From contig NZ_JACWFE010000004.1 in NCBI RefSeq assembly GCF_019749375.1, forward strand, positions 1 to 64,000: DNA of 64,000 nt, given 5' to 3'. Made by a program: the position numbers and the translations under genes. Shown in pieces: positions 54,863 to 63,478 of the stretch. This stretch comes from Bacillus sp. S/N-304-OC-R1. Lineage in GTDB: Bacteria > Bacillota > Bacilli > Bacillales > Cytobacillaceae. The notes below the pieces were generated by a model. That model was not told the DNA's origin, ran no database searches, and saw only the letters and a list, made by a program, of their open reading frames with translations. Numbering within the stretch: the stretch's first letter is position 1; each line of letters starts with the position of its first letter.

Positions 54863-54883
54863 ACCCCGTATTTGAAAGGGGGT
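54863..54883 (+). promoter_or_regulatory. hairpin hiding the toxin ribosome-binding site
   Basis: ACCCC at 54863-54867 can pair with GGGGT at 54879-54883, inside the GGGGGTG ribosome-binding site of the toxin. Such masking is common in type I toxin mRNAs and would need RNA processing or refolding to relieve it. Confidence 0.55.
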
Positions 54884-54889
54884 GATGCC

Positions 54890-54973
54890 TTGACAGTATT
54901 CGAAACAATTATGATTATGATTTCTTTTTCAAGTCTAATCATTGCTGTCTTGTCTTTTAACCACAAAAAATAG
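54890..54973 (+). CDS. holin-like toxin peptide, probable type I toxin
   Basis: A 27-residue peptide starting MTVFETIMIMISF, with one hydrophobic helix and a basic end (FNHKK). This is the pattern of the small putative holin-like toxins of Firmicutes, related in layout to BsrG and TxpA of B. subtilis. It starts with TTG 5-6 bases after a strong GGGGGTGAT site. Around it are a LexA box, an extended -10 promoter, a leader fold that hides the site, and a structured 3' UTR. Membrane depolarisation on expression is expected from the family. The antisense RNA antitoxin is inferred. Confidence 0.78.
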   Translation: MTVFETIMIMISFSSLIIAVLSFNHKK

Positions 54974-55085
54974 ACCTCCCTTGACCTGAAAATATAGGAG
55001 AGGTCTAGTCTTTGGACTGGCCGTCGCTCTCAGGGAACGACTATTGCAAATGACCGTCGGTGCGCCAACACCTGCGGTCGTTTTT
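54974..55085 (+). terminator. structured 3' UTR and terminator of the toxin RNA
   Basis: A TAGACCTC/GAGGTCTA stem (54971-55009) is followed by a compound hairpin with GACCG (55052-55056), GGTG, CACC and CGGTC (55075-55079), then GTTTTT. Similar tails follow other holin-like toxin genes, where the region overlaps a convergent antisense RNA. Confidence 0.7.
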
Positions 55086-55149
55086 AAATACGAATTAACT
55101 TAACAATAGAATATCATATACAGGAATAAATGTCACCACTAAGAGGTCA

Positions 55150-56412
55150 TCAAGCTTCCTCCGGATCGGGTTTAATTGCCATAAATGTGGCAATAATTGC
55201 AATGACCGTAAGACCGCTTAAAAAGTAAAACATAATATTATTTGTACTTTCCATTAAAAGTGCAATAACTGGAGGGCCAGCAGCGACTCCGATAAATCGC
55301 ATCGCACTGTATATCGATGTTATAGTGCCTCGTTCTTCTTTTTCGATACCACACGTTATTAATGCATCAAGACATGGCAGAGCCACACCGATGCCAATTC
55401 CCCCAAAGGTAAATAGAATGAGCATAAACCATAAGCCATCTGAAAAATTTAGTATCGCAACTGAAATAGCGGTTAAAGCAGATCCTCCAAAGATGATCCA
55501 TTTCATTAAAACTTTATTTTCCTTTATGACTTTTCCGGTAATAAACGAGGCGATACATAGTGCCCCTAATGGAATGGCTAACAGGAACCCCTTTTTTACA
55601 TCTTTCACTTTATATGTGTTTTCCAGTACGTCTGATAAATAAAACAATACGCCAAACAGGACAAACATCATAATAACACCGATGATAAATATTGCGTAAA
55701 GCCACTTTCCGTTATGTTTAAATGTATTTTTTATATTTTGCAAAAACTGTTTAAATGGAATTGGCTCTTCCCGTTCCTTAGGTGTTTTTATTAAGAGCAT
55801 AACAAGTAATATCGATAATGTGCAAAACACTGGAAATGCGAAAAAGGGCAAGAACCAAAAGAAACTTGCTAAAAAAGCACCTAAAATCGGGCTTAAAACC
55901 TTCCCAAATGTGTTAGAGGTTTCAATCATCCCTAAAGAACTGCTGACTTCATCGTCACTTTTGAACATATCTCCTATAAGTGGCATGACAATAGGAGCTG
56001 CTCCAGCCGCACCAACACCTTGCAAAGCACGGCCGCAGAGAATAATCCAATAAGCATCTGCAACTTTCCATGCTGCCCATCCAGATATTAATCCTCCGAT
56101 ACCCGCGATGATGAGGCTGGGTATAATCACCTTTTTTCTTCCAATATGATCAGATAAGCATCCGGCAATAGGAATTAATAAGATTGCTACTACTGAATAG
56201 ACTGTTAATATCATACTTGTTTGAAATGAAGATATGTTCAAGTTCTTTTCCATTGATGGTAAAACAGGAATTAACATGGAATTTCCCAGTGTCATCACTA
56301 ACGGGATGGATGCGAGGGAAAGAACAGCCCACTTTTGATTATTAACCTTGTCACCGGATTTTTTTTTCTCTGATTTCTGGCTTTCTAATTTTATTTTTTC
56401 AACATGTTCCAT
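55150..56412 (-). CDS. MFS drug-type exporter
   Basis: A 420-residue major facilitator with 12 predicted helices after a charged N-terminus of about 25 residues. Motif A is GCLSDHIGRKK, and GRALQGVGAAGAAP is the helix-5 region typical of drug/proton antiporters. Substrate is unknown. I chose ATG 56412, 8 bases after AAGGATG; the in-frame ATG at 56439 lacks a site. Monocistronic. It lies next to the toxin locus on the opposite strand. Confidence 0.88.
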   Translation of the reverse strand: MEHVEKIKLESQKSEKKKSGDKVNNQKWAVLSLASIPLVMTLGNSMLIPVLPSMEKNLNISSFQTSMILTVYSVVAILLIPIAGCLSDHIGRKKVIIPSLIIAGIGGLISGWAAWKVADAYWIILCGRALQGVGAAGAAPIVMPLIGDMFKSDDEVSSSLGMIETSNTFGKVLSPILGAFLASFFWFLPFFAFPVFCTLSILLVMLLIKTPKEREEPIPFKQFLQNIKNTFKHNGKWLYAIFIIGVIMMFVLFGVLFYLSDVLENTYKVKDVKKGFLLAIPLGALCIASFITGKVIKENKVLMKWIIFGGSALTAISVAILNFSDGLWFMLILFTFGGIGIGVALPCLDALITCGIEKEERGTITSIYSAMRFIGVAAGPPVIALLMESTNNIMFYFLSGLTVIAIIATFMAIKPDPEEA

Positions 56413-56573
56413 TGACATACCATCCTTATATATAATCATACCTAAGTTTAATATTGGTCAATGCTCGGGAAAGTAGTAGCCTCTTTTTATGGTAATTATT
56501 TTTTGTGGAAAAAATTACGTAGTATAATGATTTATATACATAAAGAAAATAAAAAATAATAGAGGTGTAAAAA

Positions 56574-57218
56574 ATGGGAGAACAACTTCTGGCTTTAAAT
56601 ATTGGCAGGGCAAACCTCCATTTATGGGATGGGGTAACGATTAATTCTGCGATTGGGAAAAAGCCAGTTACAGAAGTGATGCTTACAAAGGATGGATTTC
56701 GTGGAGATACGGTAGGAAATCGGGAAGTTCATGGAGGACCTGACAGAGCGGTTTGTTTATATCCTTTAGAACATTATCAAAAATGGGAAGAAGAGTTTCA
56801 AAAATCTTTAAAGAGGCCAGCCTTCGGTGAAAATATATGTGTAGCTAATCATCAGGAAAAGGATGTTTTTATCGGAGATACTTTTAAGCTTGGAGAAGCC
56901 ATTATTCAAGTGTCTCAAGGTCGAGTTCCATGTGCCTCCATTTCTAAGCATAATGGAGTTAATCAATTGCTGGGCAGAGTGGTAGAAACAGGATATACGG
57001 GGTATTTTTTTAGAGTGCTTGAGGAAGGTTTAGTGAATGAAGAATCTTCTATTGAGCTCATTGACCGGAAGCAGGAAAAGTTTTCAGTATTAGCAGGAAA
57101 TCATCTTATGTTTCATGATCGAAAAAATCTTGAAGCAATCCGAGAATTTATTGAACTCGAAGAACTGGCGGAAGTTTGGCGAAATCGATTAAAAAAATCA
57201 TTAAATGAGCTGAAATAA
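56574..57218 (+). CDS. MOSC-domain protein, YiiM-like
   Basis: A 214-residue protein with a MOSC domain (about 20-165), the molybdenum-cofactor sulfurase C-terminal fold. It has the EVHGGPDRAV motif at 51-60 and the conserved Cys120 (QGRVPCAS), followed by a C-terminal three-helix extension as in YiiM. Related proteins reduce N-hydroxylated bases with molybdenum cofactor; no cofactor genes are adjacent, so this is by family only. AGAGGTG precedes the ATG. Confidence 0.87.
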   Translation: MGEQLLALNIGRANLHLWDGVTINSAIGKKPVTEVMLTKDGFRGDTVGNREVHGGPDRAVCLYPLEHYQKWEEEFQKSLKRPAFGENICVANHQEKDVFIGDTFKLGEAIIQVSQGRVPCASISKHNGVNQLLGRVVETGYTGYFFRVLEEGLVNEESSIELIDRKQEKFSVLAGNHLMFHDRKNLEAIREFIELEELAEVWRNRLKKSLNELK

Positions 57219-57235
57219 ATTTTAAAAAATACCGC

Positions 57236-57264
57236 TTGACTTTTTTTATAATTACGAATAATAT
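57236..57264 (+). promoter_or_regulatory. promoter of the trp operon
   Basis: TTGACT at 57236-57241 and TAATAT at 57259-57264 are 17 bases apart, placing the start near 57271, before the first T-box. Confidence 0.7.
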
Positions 57265-57270
57265 AAAAAA

Positions 57271-57549
57271 CAATATAACGTACGGCATTGACGAAGAGGA
57301 GTAACTTTTACGGGTACTTTAGAGAGCTGATGGGTGGTGTGAATCAGTGTAAACGTAATTGCGAATGGACTTCCGAGCCTCCAAACCGAACCTTTTAAGC
57401 AGTAGGCTTTGGCGAACAGTCTCATCGTTACAAGAGACAGGTATTCAAATGGTTACATTTCGATACCTGTTTAAGTGAGCTAATTTTTTAGCTAATAAAG
57501 GTGGCACCACGGGTCTCTCGTCCTTTTTTTGACGGGAGGCCTTTTTTGT
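57271..57549 (+). promoter_or_regulatory. T-box riboswitch 1, tRNA-Trp specific
   Basis: Stem I features (GAGAG bulge region, GAATGGAC specifier segment with UGG at 57366-57368) are followed by the T-box AAAGGTGGCACCACGGG at 57497-57513. A terminator pairs GGTCTCTCGTCC with GACGGGAGGCC (about 57512-57541), then T residues. Uncharged tRNA-Trp should pair with UGG and the UGGC of the T-box and prevent termination. Confidence 0.93.
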
Positions 57550-57551
57550 TT

Positions 57552-57851
57552 TTCTAAAAAAGAATAAATACATCGCTGAGTAAGAGTAGTACATTGTTTG
57601 AAGCGTAACAGAGAGCCGGGCAGGGTGAGAGCCGGTACGCAAGAAAGCAAATGGAATGGACTTACGAGAGGCTTCTTGAAGGCTAGTAGGGAGGCACGGA
57701 GTTCCACCGTTATTGGGATAGGGTATCGATGATGAATATTTCATCCGTACCTGAATAAGGGAGCAGTTGTTTGCTCCGAATTTGAGGTGGCACCACGGTC
57801 AAAGATACGTCCTCTATATGCACATTACTTGTGCGTATAGGGGACTTTTTT
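57552..57851 (+). promoter_or_regulatory. T-box riboswitch 2, tRNA-Trp specific
   Basis: A second complete T-box follows directly. The specifier again is UGG (57657-57659) in GAATGGAC, the T-box is GAGGTGGCACCACGGT near 57784-57799, and a terminator pairs GTCCTCTATATGCAC with GTGCGTATAGGGGAC (about 57809-57845), then six T. Two tandem elements give a sharper, multiplied response to tryptophan starvation. Confidence 0.94.
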
Positions 57852-57877
57852 ATTTTAACGCTAAAGGAGACTGGAAC

Positions 57878-59275
57878 ATGCAAAAAACGGATGAGTTTTT
57901 AATTAGTGAGATGGAAGGTGATACATTAACGCCAATTCTTATCTTTCAGCGGCTGAAAGGACAAAAAAAGTTTCTATTTGAAAGCTCACTTAAGCATGAA
58001 AAAGCAGGGAGATATTCTTTTATTGGTGTGGAACCTGTGCTTGAACTAATTGGGGATGGAGATTGCAGTACGATCATATCGGCGGAAGAAAGAAAAATAG
58101 TTCAGGCTAAGCCGTTAGAAGTATTGAAGGGGCTGCTATCCGAATATCAGCAAGAGATAATGAGCAGGTTTCCATTTTGTGGTGGTGCAGTCGGTTACGT
58201 TGGCTATGATGTAATCCGTCACTATGAAAATATCGGAGAAACTCCAAAAGATGAATTAAATCTTCCAGAGGTTCATTTAATGTTTTTCGAAGAAGCAGTT
58301 GTATTTGATCATTTGGAACAAAAGGTTTATATACTTTCAGTCCCATTATTCAGCGACCTCCCTAGGCTAAAATCAAGGCATGAGAAGAGACTGGAAGAGA
58401 TCCGTCGGGGAATAGAAGTGGATCATGAACTAGAGGATGTAAACCTTACAACCTTTAAGGCTTCAACAAAGAGAGCAGACTTTATTGAAAAAGTCAAAAA
58501 GGCTAAAGAGTACATTTTAGAAGGCGATATCTTTCAGGTTGTTCTTTCTCAGCGTCTTCAAGGAACGATTACCGGTGATTCATTCTCATATTACCGTAAG
58601 CTTAGAATCCATAATCCATCACCATATATGTATTACTTAGATTTTGGTAATTACAAAATTGCCGGAACATCACCAGAAAGCTTAATAAAAGTAAATGGTG
58701 AGAAAGTGACCACGAATCCGATTGCAGGAACAAGGCCAAGAGGGAAAACAGAGTTCGAAGACATTATGACTGAAAAAGAATTGCTTGAAGATGAAAAGGA
58801 GCTTGCTGAGCACAAAATGCTGTTGGATTTAGGGAGAAACGATCTCGGCCGTGTATGTAAAATCGGTTCCATTCAGATAGATAAGTTCATGAAAATTGAA
58901 AAGTACAAACATGTGATGCATCTTGTATCAGAAATAAGCGGAACTTTGAAGGGTGACTTGTCTGCCATTGATGCTTTAATTGCTACCTTGCCGGCAGGGA
59001 CGGTATCCGGTGCACCGAAGATTAGAGCGATGGAAATTATTAATGAGCTGGAGGATGTAAAAAGAGGGGTTTACTCAGGCGCGATCGGGTATTTCTCCGC
59101 TAATGGAAACATGGATTTTGCTTTAGCCATACGGACAATGCTTATTAAAGATCAGCAGGCTTATATACAGGCTGGAGCAGGAATTGTTTACGATTCGGTA
59201 CCTGAGAAGGAATTTGAAGAAACGATTCATAAATTAAGAGCTTTTTTGGAGGGTCAAGATGATATTACTTATTGA
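57878..59275 (+). CDS. trpE: anthranilate synthase component I
   Basis: A 465-residue enzyme making anthranilate from chorismate with ammonia delivered by TrpG. The C-terminal chorismate-binding domain has GDIFQVVLSQR, PESL, NPIAGTRPRG, and TVSGAPKIRAMEII. The N-terminal domain holds the LLESS-like tryptophan feedback site as FLFESS near residues 27-32. I chose ATG 57878 after AAAGGAGA; the frame remains open upstream into the T-box region, but that is leader RNA. First gene of trpEGDCFBA. Confidence 0.96.
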   Translation: MQKTDEFLISEMEGDTLTPILIFQRLKGQKKFLFESSLKHEKAGRYSFIGVEPVLELIGDGDCSTIISAEERKIVQAKPLEVLKGLLSEYQQEIMSRFPFCGGAVGYVGYDVIRHYENIGETPKDELNLPEVHLMFFEEAVVFDHLEQKVYILSVPLFSDLPRLKSRHEKRLEEIRRGIEVDHELEDVNLTTFKASTKRADFIEKVKKAKEYILEGDIFQVVLSQRLQGTITGDSFSYYRKLRIHNPSPYMYYLDFGNYKIAGTSPESLIKVNGEKVTTNPIAGTRPRGKTEFEDIMTEKELLEDEKELAEHKMLLDLGRNDLGRVCKIGSIQIDKFMKIEKYKHVMHLVSEISGTLKGDLSAIDALIATLPAGTVSGAPKIRAMEIINELEDVKRGVYSGAIGYFSANGNMDFALAIRTMLIKDQQAYIQAGAGIVYDSVPEKEFEETIHKLRAFLEGQDDITY

Positions 59276-59870
59276 TAATTATGATTCATTTACGTTTAAT
59301 CTTTATCAATATTTGGGCGAATTAGGGGAAGAGGTTCTTGTAGTTAGAAATGACAAAATATCAATAGAGGAAATTACAGCATTAAAGCCGGATGCGATTG
59401 TTTTATCCCCTGGCCCAGGAAGGCCGGAAGAGGCAGGAATCTGTATAAAAGTTATTCAAACACTTCATAAAGAAATCCCAATTTTAGGGATTTGTCTTGG
59501 GCATCAAGCAATTGGCTATGCATTTGGCGCAGAGATCACGAAAGCAAATCAAATTATGCATGGGAAGGTATCTAAACTAAAGCATAATGGTTTGGCATTA
59601 TTCGAGTATTTGCCACAGCCTATTGATGTTATGCGATACCATTCATTAGTGATCTCACAAAAAACATTGCCAGAATCCTTTCAAATACTTGCTCAATCCA
59701 TGGATGATCATGAGATCATGGCGATTAAGCATTTTCAATATCCGCTTTACGGTTTGCAGTTTCACCCTGAATCGATCGGAACAAATTATGGCAAGAAAAT
59801 TTTAGAAAATTTTTTAACGAGTATAGGGAGGGAAATTCAAAATGAAAGCCATTTTGCAAAAAATCTCTGA
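59259..59870 (+). CDS. trpG: anthranilate synthase glutamine amidotransferase
   Basis: A 203-residue class I glutaminase. The nucleophile Cys79 lies in GICLGHQAIGYAFG and the His-x-Glu of the triad in FHPESI near 170. It overlaps trpE by 17 bases (GGAGGG inside trpE) and trpD by 29 bases. In B. subtilis this subunit is encoded in the folate operon; here a copy is inside the trp operon, as in some other Bacilli. It may also serve aminodeoxychorismate synthase. Confidence 0.94.
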   Translation: MILLIDNYDSFTFNLYQYLGELGEEVLVVRNDKISIEEITALKPDAIVLSPGPGRPEEAGICIKVIQTLHKEIPILGICLGHQAIGYAFGAEITKANQIMHGKVSKLKHNGLALFEYLPQPIDVMRYHSLVISQKTLPESFQILAQSMDDHEIMAIKHFQYPLYGLQFHPESIGTNYGKKILENFLTSIGREIQNESHFAKNL

Positions 59871-60867
59871 AGGAAAGTCATTAAATGAACAGGAAATAAG
59901 GGAAGCTACCGACCAATTATTCACAGAGGAAATCACAGATAGTGAAATTGCTGCTCTCTTAATTGGTCTTAAGACAAAAGGGGAAACAGTTGAAGAAATT
60001 GCAGGATTGGCAAGCGCTTTAAGGGGAAAATCCCTAACATTTAGCAAGAAGATTCCGAATGTTATGGATAATTGTGGGACCGGCGGTGACGGATCGAAGA
60101 GCTTCAATATTAGTACGACATCGGCCTTTGTGTTGGCGGGAGCGGGGATTCCAATTGCCAAGCATGGAAACAGAAGTGTTTCTAGTAAAACTGGGAGTGC
60201 AGATGTTTTAGAGCATCTTGGAGTGGAGTTAAATTTAGAGGCTGAACGGACAGAAGAAATACTGCAAAAGGTTGGAATTGCCTTTTTATTTGCTCCTAAT
60301 GTACATCCGAGACTGAAAAGAATCATGAAGGTTCGTAAAGAATTGCGAATACCAACTGTTTTTAACTTAATTGGGCCGCTTACCAATCCTGTTGAGTTAG
60401 AAGCACAGCTTTTAGGCATCTATCGCCGTGACTATCTTCTCCTTTTTGCCCAAGTGCTAAAAGCATTAGGGAGAAAACGCGCGGTTGTATTAAATGGTGC
60501 GGGTTTTATGGATGAAGCTTCACTTCAGGGAGAGAATCATCTAGTGGTGTTGGAAAATGGAATCATTACTGAAAAAGTCCTGCACCCAGAAGAAGTTAGC
60601 CTGCCGGTTTATAACAATGAAGCAATTCTCGGCGGGGATGCGAAAGACAATGCTGCGATTCTGTTAAATGTGTTGAAAGGTGAAAAAGGAGCCTATAGGG
60701 ACACTGTCCTGCTCAACGCTGGAATTGGGATATTTACGGCCGGGCGAGCTGAGTCGATCGGAGAGGGAATCGAACTTGCGAAGGAAAGCATTGATGGTGG
60801 TGCAGCCTTATCTAAACTCGAACAGCTTATCCAAGAAAGCAGATCTTTAAAGGAAAAGGTGATTTAA
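59842..60867 (+). CDS. trpD: anthranilate phosphoribosyltransferase
   Basis: A 341-residue enzyme joining anthranilate to phosphoribosyl pyrophosphate. The diagnostic NCGTGGDGSKSFNIST loop binds PRPP at about 73-89, and KHGNRSVSSKTGSAD follows. GGGAGGG lies within the end of trpG. It ends directly against trpC (TAA then ATG), showing tight coupling. Confidence 0.96.
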   Translation: MKAILQKISEGKSLNEQEIREATDQLFTEEITDSEIAALLIGLKTKGETVEEIAGLASALRGKSLTFSKKIPNVMDNCGTGGDGSKSFNISTTSAFVLAGAGIPIAKHGNRSVSSKTGSADVLEHLGVELNLEAERTEEILQKVGIAFLFAPNVHPRLKRIMKVRKELRIPTVFNLIGPLTNPVELEAQLLGIYRRDYLLLFAQVLKALGRKRAVVLNGAGFMDEASLQGENHLVVLENGIITEKVLHPEEVSLPVYNNEAILGGDAKDNAAILLNVLKGEKGAYRDTVLLNAGIGIFTAGRAESIGEGIELAKESIDGGAALSKLEQLIQESRSLKEKVI

Positions 60868-61662
60868 ATGACAACCATTTTAAATATCATTTTGGAAGAA
60901 AAGGAGAAAGAAGTAGAGAGGTTAAAAGAGGAAGACGTTTTTATTGGAGAACAACCGCTTAATAAGCAGGTATCTTTTTTAAAAACATTACAAGAAAGAG
61001 ATTCCATTGCGATCATCGCTGAATTTAAGCGGGCATCTCCTTCCAAAGGAAATATAAATTTGAGTTCAGATCCAAAAACTCAAGCTTTATCCTATATAAA
61101 TTATGGAGCAGACGCCATTTCTGTTCTAACAGATACATCATTTTTCAAAGGGAATTTTCAAGATTTAACAGAGGTTAGAGAAGCAGTAGATGTCCCAGTC
61201 CTTTGTAAAGATTTCATTATTGACGAAGTGCAGATCCTTAAAGCAAAATCTGCAGGTGCTAATTTAATTTTATTGATTGCAGCCGCTTTAGAGGAACAGC
61301 GCCTAAAAGAGCTATATACATTTGCCGTTAATAATGGGCTTGAGGTTCTAATGGAGGTTCATAACGAGGAGGAACTTGCAAAAGCACTACAGACAGGAGC
61401 TCAAATCATCGGTGTCAATAATCGTGATTTAAAAACCTTCGCAGTTGATTTAAGCGTAACAGAAAAGCTTGCACCACAAATAAAAGCAGCTGGAGCCTTC
61501 CTAATTAGTGAAAGCGGCATAAAAACCGAAGAGGATGTACAAAGGGTAATGGCTGCAGGCGCAAATGGAATTTTGGTAGGAGAAGCTTTCATGAGGTCTG
61601 ATAACTTGGAAGCATTATTTAAAGGAATGAAACAGCCTTTAAAAGAGAGGTCTTTTAAATGA
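60868..61662 (+). CDS. trpC: indole-3-glycerol-phosphate synthase
   Basis: A 264-residue TIM-barrel enzyme closing the indole ring. Typical segments are IAEFKRASPSKG, SVLTDTSFFKG, VLCKDFIID, GVNNRDL and SESGI. The ribosome-binding site lies in the last codons of trpD (AAAGG). The end overlaps trpF by 4 bases. Not fused to trpF. Confidence 0.96.
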   Translation: MTTILNIILEEKEKEVERLKEEDVFIGEQPLNKQVSFLKTLQERDSIAIIAEFKRASPSKGNINLSSDPKTQALSYINYGADAISVLTDTSFFKGNFQDLTEVREAVDVPVLCKDFIIDEVQILKAKSAGANLILLIAAALEEQRLKELYTFAVNNGLEVLMEVHNEEELAKALQTGAQIIGVNNRDLKTFAVDLSVTEKLAPQIKAAGAFLISESGIKTEEDVQRVMAAGANGILVGEAFMRSDNLEALFKGMKQPLKERSFK

Positions 61663-62279
61663 AAGTAAAAATTTGTGGAATACAGGATACAGATACAGCT
61701 CTAAGTGCAATCGGGTTTGGTGCGGATGCATTAGGATTTGTCTTTGCAGAGAGCAAAAGACAAATTACAGCTGACATCGCGCGTGAAATTATTGGGGCAT
61801 TACCTTACGAAGTTCTCAAAGTTGGAGTTTTTGTGAATGAGGCCGCTGAAGAAATAAATCGAATCGTGAATGAAACTGGGATTAATGTTATTCAGCTTCA
61901 TGGAGACGAGACACCAGAATTTTGCAGGCAGTTTTCTATACCTGTTATAAAAGCATTGAGCATTGAAACAGCAGAGGATTTAAATCTGCTTGAACAATAT
62001 TCATGTGACTATTTTCTTCTAGATAGCCCAAAAGGCAAATATCGCGGTGGAAATGGAGTAACCTTTGATTGGAGTCTATTAAAGCAAAAAAAATTGGAGA
62101 ATAAAAAAATTATTTTAGCAGGCGGCTTAACAATTGAAAATGTCGCACAAGCAATTAACATCGCAGAACCCTATATGGTGGATGTAAGCAGCGGTGTCGA
62201 AACTGACGGAAAAAAGGATCAGAGTAAAATTAAAAAATTTATTGAAGCGGCAAAAAATGAAGAGGAGGCAGTCATATGA
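61659..62279 (+). CDS. trpF: phosphoribosylanthranilate isomerase
   Basis: A 206-residue TIM-barrel isomerase. The catalytic cysteine is in KICGIQD (Cys6) and the aspartate in [15 protein letters not shown]; the phosphate-binding AGGLTIENV and DVSSGVE segments follow. ATGA overlaps join it to trpC and to trpB, so translation along the operon is coupled. Confidence 0.95.
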   Translation: MKVKICGIQDTDTALSAIGFGADALGFVFAESKRQITADIAREIIGALPYEVLKVGVFVNEAAEEINRIVNETGINVIQLHGDETPEFCRQFSIPVIKALSIETAEDLNLLEQYSCDYFLLDSPKGKYRGGNGVTFDWSLLKQKKLENKKIILAGGLTIENVAQAINIAEPYMVDVSSGVETDGKKDQSKIKKFIEAAKNEEEAVI

Positions 62280-63478
62280 CTATATATACATTACCAGATG
62301 AACGGGGACATTTCGGAGCTTTTGGGGGAAGATACGTTCCGGAAACATTAATGCAGGCAGTACTAGATCTTGAAACAGAATATAAAAAAGCAATGGCAGA
62401 TCCTGAATTCCAAAGCGAGTTAGATTATCTTCTAAAGGATTATGTTGGTCGTGAAACTCCATTATATTATGCGGAAAATTTAACAAAGCATCTTCAAGGA
62501 GCAAAAATCTACTTAAAACGTGAGGATTTAAACCATACAGGCGCTCACAAAATTAATAATTCTTTAGGTCAGGCTTTACTGGCAGCAAGAATGGGTAAGC
62601 GAAAAATTGTGGCAGAAACGGGAGCTGGCCAGCACGGAGTAGCAACCGCTACTGCATGTGCACTGCTGAATTTAGAGTGCATTATCTATATGGGAGCAGA
62701 GGACATTCGCAGGCAGCAGCTGAATGTATTTCGGATGGAGCTGCTGGGAGCAAAGGTCGTGAGTGTGGAGTCAGGCAGTGCGACTCTGAAAGATGCCGTC
62801 AATGAAGCCCTTCGCTATTGGGTAACGAATGTGGAGGATACGCACTATATCCTTGGTTCGGTAATGGGACCGCATCCATTCCCGATGATTGTTCGCGATT
62901 TTCAAAGTGTGATAGGAAAAGAAACAAGACAGCAATTTTTAGAGAAAGAAGGAAAGCTTCCAGATGCGGTTGTTGCTTGTATCGGTGGCGGGAGTAATGC
63001 GATGGGAATGTTCTATCCATTTATTAAAGATGAATCAGTTCGATTATACGGGGTAGAAGCAGCAGGATTAGGCTTGAATACGGAAAAGCATGCTGCATCC
63101 ATGACGAAAGGAAAGCCTGGCATTTTACATGGAGCTATGATGTATTTGCTTCAAGATGAGGATGGTCAAATTCAGGAAGCCCATTCCATTTCTGCAGGGC
63201 TAGACTATCCAGGCGTAGGACCTGAACATAGTTACTTAAAACAAATCGGCCGTGTTCAATATGAGTCCATTACAGATGATGAAGCGCTGGAAGCCCTACA
63301 GCTTCTTTGCAAACTGGAAGGAATTATTCCAGCTTTAGAAAGCTCCCACGCCATTGCCTATGCATTAAAGCTTGCACCGGAAATGAAAGAAGATGAAGGC
63401 TTAGTGGTCTGTTTATCTGGCAGGGGAGATAAGGATGTTGAAACAGTAAGGGGAAGATTAGGAGGAAACCACGAATGA
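62276..63478 (+). CDS. trpB: tryptophan synthase beta subunit
   Basis: A 400-residue PLP enzyme joining indole and serine. The PLP lysine is Lys92 in HTGAHKINN; the phosphate loop is GGGSNAMG and SGRGDKD closes the protein. GAGGAGG precedes the ATG. It overlaps trpF and trpA by 4 bases each. Confidence 0.97.
   Translation: MTIYTLPDERGHFGAFGGRYVPETLMQAVLDLETEYKKAMADPEFQSELDYLLKDYVGRETPLYYAENLTKHLQGAKIYLKREDLNHTGAHKINNSLGQALLAARMGKRKIVAETGAGQHGVATATACALLNLECIIYMGAEDIRRQQLNVFRMELLGAKVVSVESGSATLKDAVNEALRYWVTNVEDTHYILGSVMGPHPFPMIVRDFQSVIGKETRQQFLEKEGKLPDAVVACIGGGSNAMGMFYPFIKDESVRLYGVEAAGLGLNTEKHAASMTKGKPGILHGAMMYLLQDEDGQIQEAHSISAGLDYPGVGPEHSYLKQIGRVQYESITDDEALEALQLLCKLEGIIPALESSHAIAYALKLAPEMKEDEGLVVCLSGRGDKDVETVRGRLGGNHE

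Noticed and set aside
54700-54966. 88-residue minus-strand frame over the toxin locus
   Set aside because: It has no ribosome-binding site, covers the toxin promoter and peptide, and has an unlikely composition. Antisense transcription there is possible but not as this protein.
57445-57744. minus-strand frames across the T-box leaders
   Set aside because: They arise from conserved RNA structure (T-box and terminators); no start site signals are present.
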